A DNA stretch of 30,108 bases from positions 1-30,108 of the forward strand of contig DIWF01000010.1 of NCBI GenBank assembly GCA_002422545.1. Reading direction: 5' to 3'. Both the position numbers and the translations under genes were made by a program. The DNA comes from Firmicutes bacterium UBA6113 (lineage in GTDB: Bacteria; Bacillota; Clostridia; Tissierellales; Sedimentibacteraceae). The notes under the pieces were generated by a model. That model saw nothing but the letters and a program-made list of their open reading frames with translations, was not told the origin of the DNA and ran no database searches. Shown here piece after piece: positions 24,415 to 30,108 of this stretch. Every line of letters starts with the position of its first letter. Position 1 is the stretch's first letter.

Positions 24415-25281
24415 ATGAAAAACATTAAAAAATTATTTTTATTAGTATTGGTTGCAGCATTTGCTCTTGGAGTAGCAGGATGCCAGAAAAAAGAAGAAGT
24501 TCCTGCAGAAAATCCTGCAGCAGAAGCACCTGCAGCTGAAACTGCAGAACCTAAAAAAATTACAGTTGCTGCAACAGCAGTGCCTCACGCGGAAATAATG
24601 GAACAGGTGAAAGAAGACCTCAAAGCAGAGGGCTATGACCTTGAAATAGTTGTATTTTCAGATTATGTACAGCCAAACCTTGTAGTTGAAGCAGGAGACA
24701 TCGATGCAAACTTCTTCCAGCACAAACCGTACCTGGATGATTTCAACAAAGAAAACAAAACAAACATTGTTCCTGTAGCTGTTGTTCATTATGAGCCTCT
24801 TGGAATATATCCTGGAAAGTCAAATGACCTTGCAAACATTCCTGACGGAGCATCAATTGCAGTTCCAAATGATACAACAAATGAAGCAAGAGCTCTTCTG
24901 CTTCTTGAAGCAAACGGACTTATTAAGGTTAAAGAAGGTGCAGGACTTTCTGCAACTAAAAACGACATAGTTGAAAATCCTCACAATCTTGAAATTGTAG
25001 AGCTTGAAGCTGCACAGGTAGCAAGAGTTGCAGGAGAAACAGATTTCGTTGTTTTAAACGGAAACTACGCCCTTGACGCAGGATTTAATGTTGCAACTGA
25101 TGCCCTGGCTAAAGAAGAACAGGATTCAGAAGCAGCTCAGGTTTATGCAAACATCCTTTGTGTAAAAGCAGGCAATGAAGAAAGAGAAGACATCAAAGCT
25201 TTGATTGAAGTATTGAAAAGCGATAAAATTAAACAATTCATTGCAGACACTTACCAGGGTGCAGTTATAGCAATGGACTAA
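24415..25281 (+). CDS. metQ: Methionine ABC transporter substrate-binding lipoprotein
   Basis: A 288-residue lipoprotein that captures methionine outside the membrane. Signal peptide residues 1-22 end in the lipobox LGVAGC with C23 as the lipid-bearing cysteine, followed by an Ala/Glu/Pro-rich tether (about residues 25-45). The mature part begins KKITVAATAVPHAEIMEQV, followed by DYVQPNLVVEAGDIDANFFQHKPYL, the typical NlpA/MetQ block. The frame opens at 24337, but the ATG at 24415 with AAAGGAG upstream gives a correct signal peptide. It is the last gene of the operon, before a strong terminator. Confidence 0.96.
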   Translation: MKNIKKLFLLVLVAAFALGVAGCQKKEEVPAENPAAEAPAAETAEPKKITVAATAVPHAEIMEQVKEDLKAEGYDLEIVVFSDYVQPNLVVEAGDIDANFFQHKPYLDDFNKENKTNIVPVAVVHYEPLGIYPGKSNDLANIPDGASIAVPNDTTNEARALLLLEANGLIKVKEGAGLSATKNDIVENPHNLEIVELEAAQVARVAGETDFVVLNGNYALDAGFNVATDALAKEEQDSEAAQVYANILCVKAGNEEREDIKALIEVLKSDKIKQFIADTYQGAVIAMD

Positions 25282-25288
25282 TAAATAA

Positions 25289-25330
25289 AATAACACCTAA
25301 TGCAGGTCGCAATCAGGTGTTATTTTTTTT
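25289..25330. terminator. Bidirectional terminator after metQ
   Basis: AATAACACCT (25289-25298) pairs with AGGTGTTATT (25315-25324), a ten-pair stem with a 16-nt loop, followed by TTTTTT. On the other strand it can serve the FAD dehydrogenase gene ending at 25353. Confidence 0.88.
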
Positions 25331-25352
25331 ATGTTAATCTTTGGGCGATGAG

Positions 25353-26738
25353 TTATACTTCTATAACAGTTCCTGGATTTAAAATGTTGCAAGGGTCGAA
25401 CAATTTTTTTATTCCTCTCATTAAACCAAGTTCAGTGGATGATTTCTGTAGCTTCAGGTCATCAATTCTTAATTTTCCGATTCCATGTTCGCCGGTAATT
25501 GTTCCATTGTACTTGAAGCATGCTTTGAATATTTTTTCTTTCAACTCCTCTGCGTAAGGCGGCATTTTTCCGTCAACAAGCACTATGTCGCTGTGTATGT
25601 TGCCATCGGCAATATGAGCTGTGATGTTAGTTATGGTGTTGTATTCCTTGGCCAGTGATTTAAGTTCTTTTAGGTATGCAGGAACATCAGCAACTGCAAC
25701 GGCAGTGTCAAAAGAATGACCTATGATGTCCTTTATGAGCTCGTAGTGCTGGCTTCTTATTAACAACAATTCATCCTGCTCGCTTTTTTTGCCTGCAAAC
25801 AATGTCTCGTAGGAATTGTTCTTTTCACATATTTCATTTATCATACCGCATGTTTCATAAAGTGCAGCTTCGGTTTTTTCGGATATGATTATCATGAGGT
25901 CTGCATTTCCCTTTTCAGCCTGCCACTGTGTGCCCAGCATTTTTGCAGTGTCCACAAAAAGATGTTTGTCCTGATATTCCACTGCCAATGGTGTGGTTCC
26001 GCTTTTTAATATTTCAAGAACCGCCCTGGACGCATCATCGAAGTTTTCAAATGGGGCAATTATAGTTGCTGAGTACTTGTCCTTAGGATAAATCTTAAGT
26101 ATTATTCTGGTTACAACAGCCAGTGTTCCTTCGCTTCCTATGATGAGCTGCATGAGATTGTAGCCTGCGTTGTTTTTAATCAGCTTTCCCCCAAGCTCCA
26201 TAATTTCGCCGGATGGAAGAACAACCTCCATTCCCTGAATGTGCTTTCGCATGACTCCGTGTTTTACAGCACGGGCTCCGCCGGCATTTGTAACTGCCAT
26301 TCCTCCCATCTGAGCTCCCTCGTCTCCCGGGTGAACGGGAAATCCTACGCTTTCGTGCTTTTCAAGTTCTTCAAGGAGATCATAAAGCGTTACTCCTGCT
26401 TCAAGCACTGCTACCATGTTGTCCTCATCAATTTCAATGATTTTATTAAGTCTTTCAGTTGAAAGTATAATACTTTCTCTTGTAGGAGTGCAGGCTCCGC
26501 AAAGACCTGTTCCCCCGCCTCTTACAACCACAACAATATTGTTTTCACTTGCATATTTCATTATTTTTGAAATCTGGTCAGCGTTTTTAGGCTTCACAAC
26601 AATGGAATTTTCATTAGCCTCAGGCCTCATTGCCATTTCAACTTGGTCGTACATATATGAAATTTTCTGGGTCGGGTTAGTTATTACATAGTCATCACCA
26701 ACAATATCAATCAATCCATTTATAGTTTTTAATTCCAT
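25353..26738 (-). CDS. FAD-binding 2-hydroxyacid (lactate/glycolate-type) dehydrogenase
   Basis: A 461-residue flavoprotein of the GlcD/LldD-type FAD-binding oxidase family (VAO fold). The FAD pyrophosphate loop is RGGGTGLCG at residues 73-81. GDEGAQMGGMAVTNAGG, HIADGNIHSD and the C-terminal GEHGIGKLR (residues 416-424) are the family's conserved blocks. It overlaps the end of etfA by 10 bp and so is the third gene of an etfB-etfA-dehydrogenase operon, an order like that of the lactate dehydrogenase/Etf complex of Acetobacterium woodii. D-lactate or another 2-hydroxy acid is the probable substrate, with electrons passed to Etf; the exact acid is not shown. No iron-sulfur GlcF-type partner is present. 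Confidence 0.9.
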   Translation of the reverse strand: MELKTINGLIDIVGDDYVITNPTQKISYMYDQVEMAMRPEANENSIVVKPKNADQISKIMKYASENNIVVVVRGGGTGLCGACTPTRESIILSTERLNKIIEIDEDNMVAVLEAGVTLYDLLEELEKHESVGFPVHPGDEGAQMGGMAVTNAGGARAVKHGVMRKHIQGMEVVLPSGEIMELGGKLIKNNAGYNLMQLIIGSEGTLAVVTRIILKIYPKDKYSATIIAPFENFDDASRAVLEILKSGTTPLAVEYQDKHLFVDTAKMLGTQWQAEKGNADLMIIISEKTEAALYETCGMINEICEKNNSYETLFAGKKSEQDELLLIRSQHYELIKDIIGHSFDTAVAVADVPAYLKELKSLAKEYNTITNITAHIADGNIHSDIVLVDGKMPPYAEELKEKIFKACFKYNGTITGEHGIGKLRIDDLKLQKSSTELGLMRGIKKLFDPCNILNPGTVIEV

Positions 26739-27712
26739 GTTTCCTCCTGTGACAAGTCTCTTATGAGCTGGGGTACTATTTCATATATATCTCCCACATA
26801 GCCATAGTCTGCTATGGAAAAAATAGGTGCTGATGGGTCAGAGTTGATTGCTATTATGGTTCCTGATTCCTTCATGCCAGCCAGGTGCTGAGGGGCCCCC
26901 GATATACCGCAAGCTATGTAGACTTTTGGTTTGACACGGTTTCCGCTGTATCCTACTTGGTAGGCACTTGATACCATGCCTGCATCAACTAATGCTCTGG
27001 ATGCTCCCATTACTCCACCTAATTTATCTGCAAGATCCTGAATCATTTTCAGGTCTTCCTTTTTCCTTATGCCTCTGCCTGCAGCCACAACTATTTGAGC
27101 TTCAGTTATGTCGTCCTTTTCATCAGAAAACATTTTAAGAACTTCTGATTTGGAACAACTGTCCATGTATGTCTTGATTTCAATGATATTTGTTTTTATT
27201 GATGAATCTTTTTCCGCTTCTGAAAATTCCTTGTATCTTATGGTTGCTATCTGAGGGTAGGTTACTGTTTTTATATGAGCAAGGATGTTGTCGCTGAATG
27301 CAGGTCGTATTTGTACAAGATTTCCATCTTCATCAATTTTTAAATCTGTGCAGTCTGCCGTAAGTCCTGTCTTTAAAGCTGCTGCAATTCTTGGAGCAAG
27401 GGAACGGCCGAAGTTTGTTGCTCCTATGAGCACTATTTTCGGCTTGCGTTCATGTATGAATTCAACAATATTTTTTTTGTAAAGATATTCTTCGGGATTG
27501 GAAAAAACATTTGATTTTATATAATAGACAGTTTCTGCTCCTCTTTGATTAAGCTCCTTTAAATCAATGCCTGTGGGACCAACCATGAGGCAGCTGATTG
27601 GTTCATGTAATTCTTTTGCAAGTTCCTTAGCTTTTCCCAGGAGCTCATAACTGATTTTGTGAATGGAACCATTTTTATGTTCCGCTAAAATTAATATTCC
27701 AATGTTGTCCAT
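26729..27712 (-). CDS. etfA: Electron transfer flavoprotein, alpha subunit
   Basis: A 327-residue protein with the usual N-terminal nucleotide-binding-like domain and a C-terminal FAD domain (about residues 205-310). The FAD block VGYSGNRVKPKVYIACGISG is followed by APQHLAGM and INSDPSAPIFSIADYGYVGD, all characteristic of EtfA. It begins directly with the Etf domain, so the extra ferredoxin domain found on some acetogen EtfA proteins is missing. The ATG at 27712 lies 4 bp after the etfB stop with AGGAGA upstream, and the gene overlaps the dehydrogenase gene by 10 bp. It should form a dimer with EtfB that carries electrons from the dehydrogenase. Confidence 0.95.
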   Translation of the reverse strand: MDNIGILILAEHKNGSIHKISYELLGKAKELAKELHEPISCLMVGPTGIDLKELNQRGAETVYYIKSNVFSNPEEYLYKKNIVEFIHERKPKIVLIGATNFGRSLAPRIAAALKTGLTADCTDLKIDEDGNLVQIRPAFSDNILAHIKTVTYPQIATIRYKEFSEAEKDSSIKTNIIEIKTYMDSCSKSEVLKMFSDEKDDITEAQIVVAAGRGIRKKEDLKMIQDLADKLGGVMGASRALVDAGMVSSAYQVGYSGNRVKPKVYIACGISGAPQHLAGMKESGTIIAINSDPSAPIFSIADYGYVGDIYEIVPQLIRDLSQEETWN

Positions 27713-27716
27713 GGTA

Positions 27717-28511
27717 CTATCTCCTGGCTCCTTTTGTCTCGTTTTTGATTATTTCTTTAAATGAATTGTAATCATCTCTTAAAATGAGGCTTTCTCTTTT
27801 AATTGTTCTTGGAATTTCAATTTTTGAAACCTTTGTGGGAGAACCCTTGAATCCTGTGGATTCTTCTGAAATATAATCTGACAAATCTTCAAGAGATATT
27901 GTTTTTACATCAATTTCCAAAGATTCAAGCTTTCTGTTCACGGTAGGCAGTCTTGGATGATTGATGTTTTTTGTAACTCCTATAAGGGCAGGAAGCTTCA
28001 TTTTTCTTATTTGTTTGCTGCCGCAAATTTCTTCTATTTCCACTGTTATATTTTCATTTGTAATTTCAATTATTTTATCTACATAGTAAGCATGAGGAAT
28101 GTCTAGAAATTCAGCCACTTCAGCTCCAACCTGAGCAGTGTCGCCGTCAACGGATTTTTCACCGCATACAATCAAGTTGAAGTTCCCAAGGTATTTAATA
28201 ACAGCCGACAATGTCATTGCTGTGGCGCAGGTGTCAGCTCCTCCGAATTTTCTATCTGTGAGAAGAATTCCTTCATCTGCTCCACGGGCATAGGCATCTC
28301 TAATTGATTTTTCTGCTTTTGGAGGACCCATGGTTAATACTGATACCTTTGCTCCATATTGGTTTTTTATGTTTACTGCTGTTTGAAGAGCGTTAATATC
28401 AAATGGATTGATTTCAGATTCAGCTGATGATCTGTCAACAACGCCCCTTTCACAGTCAAAATTCACTTTAGTCATATCAGGTACTTCTTTGACAAGCGCA
28501 AGTATATTCAT
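27717..28511 (-). CDS. etfB: Electron transfer flavoprotein, beta subunit (bifurcating-type motif)
   Basis: A 264-residue EtfB, first gene of the operon. The segment CGEKSVDGDTAQVG (DGDTAQVG at residues 122-129) is the form seen in electron-bifurcating Etfs, which bind a second FAD here, whereas ordinary Etfs bind AMP with a D-D-D-x-N-Q-type sequence. I rely on memory of that distinction. GPPKAEKSIRDAYARGADEGILL and LPALIGVTKNINHPRLPT are other family blocks. The ATG at 28511 follows AAGGAG. A palindromic operator and a -10 box lie upstream, facing a divergent GntR-type regulator gene, so the operon is probably repressed in the absence of its hydroxy acid. Confidence 0.95.
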   Translation of the reverse strand: MNILALVKEVPDMTKVNFDCERGVVDRSSAESEINPFDINALQTAVNIKNQYGAKVSVLTMGPPKAEKSIRDAYARGADEGILLTDRKFGGADTCATAMTLSAVIKYLGNFNLIVCGEKSVDGDTAQVGAEVAEFLDIPHAYYVDKIIEITNENITVEIEEICGSKQIRKMKLPALIGVTKNINHPRLPTVNRKLESLEIDVKTISLEDLSDYISEESTGFKGSPTKVSKIEIPRTIKRESLILRDDYNSFKEIIKNETKGARR

Positions 28512-28555
28512 TTTAACTCCTTGTATTGATCTGGTATGTATTATGGTAATGGATT

Positions 28556-28570
28556 TGTGGTCTTACCACA
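28556..28570. promoter_or_regulatory. Probable FadR/LldR-type operator
   Basis: The perfect palindrome TGTGGT-CTT-ACCACA has the TGGTnnnACCA core known for PdhR/LldR-type GntR regulators. On the minus strand it starts 3 bp downstream of the etfB -10 box, over the expected transcription start, an ideal place for repression. The divergent gene at 28728 is the obvious source of the protein. Confidence 0.75.
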
Positions 28571-28573
28571 TTG

Positions 28574-28602
28574 ATTATAGCACTTCACAGCAGAAAGTGC
28601 AA
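28574..28602 (-). promoter_or_regulatory. Promoter of the etfBA-dehydrogenase operon
   Basis: Minus strand TATAAT (28579-28574) with TTGCAC (28602-28597) 17 bp upstream. The -10 is perfect and the -35 is weak. Confidence 0.7.
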
Positions 28603-28668
28603 GTATTAGTTATAAAATATTATTAATGTGAATATTTAAAACTCATATTAAATTATTGCAACAATTTA

Positions 28669-28695
28669 TTGAAATACTTATTCAAATGGTATAAA
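28669..28695 (+). promoter_or_regulatory. Promoter of the GntR regulator gene
   Basis: TTGAAA (28669-28674), 15-bp spacer, extended -10 TGGTATAAA (hexamer 28690-28695). The same short spacing and extension are seen at the SAM operon promoter. No clear operator copy overlaps it. Confidence 0.6.
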
Positions 28696-28727
28696 ATTGT
28701 AAATAATATAACATATAAGGAGCAACC

Positions 28728-29426
28728 ATGTTCGAGACAATTGAAAATAAAAAAATATCCCAAATGGTAATTGAGCAGATACAGGGTATGATCATGAGGG
28801 GCGAACTTAAAAATGGCGACAAGCTTCCTCCAGAAAGAGAACTCACTCAAACTTTAAATATCGGACGCCCTGCATTGAGAGAAGCATTAAAAGCCCTGGA
28901 GGTAATTGGTGTTATTGAAAGCCGTCACGGACAGGGAAATTTCGTTGTAAATAATACGGAAAACAGTGTTTTCAAACCTCTTTCTCTTTCTTTCAAGCTT
29001 TCCAACGGAAATATTGAAGAAATTCTGGAGCTCAGGCGTTTGATTGAAGACTATACTGTGAGGCAGGCAGCTGCTTTGTCCGATGAAAAAGAGGCAGTCA
29101 GACTCCGCGAAATACACAATGCCATGATCAATGCAGAGACCACAGAGCAAAAGTCACAGTATGACAAGCAGTTTCATTATGAGATTGCTAAAATCAGCAA
29201 AAATATATTGATTAACAGCTTGCTTGAAAGCACATCCTATCTTTTTGACAGTTTTATCAACAAGACTGTCAGAATGTCTTTTTTCGGCGAAGATTCAATA
29301 GATAAAATTTATGATGAACATCTTCGCATAATTGAAGCCATTGAAAAACATGATGCCAAAGAGTCTGCAAGAAGGATGCAAATTCATATGAACAACATAG
29401 ATGTGTTTATGCTCAATGAACAATAA
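28728..29426 (+). CDS. FadR/GntR family transcriptional regulator (FCD domain)
   Basis: A 232-residue repressor-type regulator. The winged helix fills residues 1-75, with the GntR signature GDKLPPERELTQTLNIGRPALREALKALEVIG and the wing SRHGQGNFVV. The rest is an all-helical FCD ligand domain, with ELRRLIEDYTVRQAA at its start, KQFHYEIAKISKN, and DEHLRIIEAIEKHD supplying likely metal-binding histidines. The ATG at 28728 has AAGGAG upstream. It is divergent from the etfB operon and should bind the palindrome at 28556-28570. By analogy to LldR and to the regulator of the A. woodii lactate cluster it probably senses lactate or a related hydroxy acid. Confidence 0.92.
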   Translation: MFETIENKKISQMVIEQIQGMIMRGELKNGDKLPPERELTQTLNIGRPALREALKALEVIGVIESRHGQGNFVVNNTENSVFKPLSLSFKLSNGNIEEILELRRLIEDYTVRQAAALSDEKEAVRLREIHNAMINAETTEQKSQYDKQFHYEIAKISKNILINSLLESTSYLFDSFINKTVRMSFFGEDSIDKIYDEHLRIIEAIEKHDAKESARRMQIHMNNIDVFMLNEQ

Positions 29427-29432
29427 TTTATT

Positions 29433-29470
29433 AAACAGGTGGTTTCCTGCAGGGGATACCACCTGTTTAT
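29433..29470. terminator. Bidirectional terminator between the GntR and YjiH genes
   Basis: AAACAGGTGGT (29433-29443) pairs with ACCACCTGTTT (29458-29468), an 11-pair perfect stem with a further CC/GG pairing in the loop. T-rich ends on both sides suit the convergent genes. Confidence 0.88.
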
Positions 29471-29482
29471 TGTATAACTCTT

Positions 29483-30108
29483 TTATGCTATGCCGAATAT
29501 GTTTGTTAACAGAACAATGATAGGAAGTGCTATGATTGTTTTTTCAATGAACAAAACAAGTACTCCTTTGAAGTCAACCGGCATCTTTGATGTAATTATA
29601 AGAGTTCCAACTTCTGTCATGTAAATTATCTGAACCAGCGACAAAATTCCTATTATAAACCTTGTCTTCAGTGACACTATGTTTGCAGCAAGGACAGCAG
29701 GAAGGAACATATCTACAAATCCTACTATTGTTGCCGGAGCTGCTGCAAATGCTTCTTCTACACCCAGCAGCTGTAGGTAGTAACCAAATGGTACTGAGAG
29801 CCAGTCAAATATAGGTGTGTAAGTGGCAAGTATGCAGGCTATGGTTCCAAAGGACATTACAAGAGGAGTAAGCTGAAATACGATGCCCATGAACATTTCA
29901 AATCCTTTGTTTAAAACACCCTTCGCATCAGGTGCTGTTGCAGCTCTTTCCACAGCAAGCTTCAGAGCCCACTGAGATTTTGTTATTCCTTTAGGCTCAA
30001 CTTCATTTACCTGTTTGCCCACAGGTGCATAATACTCATTGGGATACTTGCTCAGAGGAGGAATTCTTGTCATAATTATTACACTCAGTATTCCTGTGAT
30101 GCTGAGTA
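29483..30108 (-). CDS. YjiH family / nucleoside-recognition (Gate) membrane protein, N-terminus outside window
   Basis: The C-terminal about 208 residues of a membrane protein. The frame is open to the window edge with hydrophobic codons before the Met at 30073, so that Met is internal and the gene starts beyond 30108. After a hydrophilic stretch (PPLSKYPNEYYAPVGKQ) come about five membrane segments, with FEMFMGIVFQLTPLVMSFGTIA, FVDMFLPAVLAANIVSLKTRF and YMTEVGTLIITSKMP, which fit YjiH-type proteins with a Gate (nucleoside recognition) domain. Function and substrate are not established. It is convergent with the GntR gene and near the hydroxyacid oxidation operon, but shares no visible promoter with it. 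Confidence 0.78.
   Translation of the reverse strand, partial: LSITGILSVIIMTRIPPLSKYPNEYYAPVGKQVNEVEPKGITKSQWALKLAVERAATAPDAKGVLNKGFEMFMGIVFQLTPLVMSFGTIACILATYTPIFDWLSVPFGYYLQLLGVEEAFAAAPATIVGFVDMFLPAVLAANIVSLKTRFIIGILSLVQIIYMTEVGTLIITSKMPVDFKGVLVLFIEKTIIALPIIVLLTNIFGIA

Noticed and set aside
30073..30108. Met at 30073 as the start of the YjiH-type gene
   Set aside because: The frame stays open to the window edge with hydrophobic codons (L-S-I-T-G-I-L-S-V-I-I) before this Met, so the gene is cut by the window.

Overview
The window reads as a stretch of chromosome from an AT-rich, Gram-positive-type anaerobe of the Clostridia/Tissierellia (a Sedimentibacter-like genome is my guess; the sequence does not prove a genus). 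The evidence is strong AGGAGG-type ribosome sites, many sigma-A promoters with an extended TGnTATAA(T/A) -10 box, Rho-independent terminators, ZTP and SAM-I riboswitches, and oxygen-sensitive enzymes (pyruvate formate-lyase and its activase, Etf-coupled flavoprotein dehydrogenase). I see no rRNA, tRNA, CRISPR array, transposase, integrase or phage gene. Two copies of a short hairpin repeat are the only mobile-like DNA.

Layout. 1-2200: an O-antigen-ligase-like membrane protein and an EamA transporter on the minus strand. 2297-4697: cardiolipin synthase and a diacylglycerol-kinase-like lipid kinase, convergent with mtnN (4699-5391). 5558-7639: a small GIY-YIG protein, a DegV protein and a nitroreductase-like protein, closed by a terminator. 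7742-11746: a D-2-hydroxyacid dehydrogenase and P1 peptidase pair, then an LTA-synthase-type phosphoglycerol transferase. 11754-14671: a composite inverted hairpin repeat, a Cys-rich DUF11-like protein, a glutaredoxin, a structured spacer with a 20-bp perfect hairpin, a D-cysteine desulfhydrase-like PLP enzyme and a DUF1858 protein.

14943-18998: a coiled-coil protein of unknown function, then a ZTP riboswitch with its terminator controlling pflB-pflA. 19120-20481: an AtoE-type short-chain fatty acid transporter on the minus strand, followed by about 650 bp of AT-rich DNA without a gene. 21134-25330: one SAM-I-riboswitch-controlled operon, ybaK-tcdA-metN-metI-metQ, closed by a terminator. 25353-28511 (minus): etfB-etfA-FAD dehydrogenase, resembling the lactate dehydrogenase/Etf systems of acetogens, with a divergent FadR/GntR-type regulator and a palindrome TGTGGT-CTT-ACCACA placed just downstream of the etfB -10 box. 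The window ends inside a YjiH-type membrane protein gene (minus).

Together the genes cover envelope lipid and polymer synthesis (cls, lipid kinase, LTA synthase), sulfur amino acid and methyl metabolism (mtnN, D-cysteine desulfhydrase, SAM-I operon), and anaerobic carbon flow (pflBA, short-chain acid transport, hydroxy-acid oxidation through Etf). The best-supported regulation is by ZTP, SAM and the GntR regulator. I found no clearly new multi-gene system. The best leads are the ybaK-tcdA pair inside a SAM regulon, the structured spacer at 13137-13281, the coiled-coil protein at 14943 and the hairpin repeat family.
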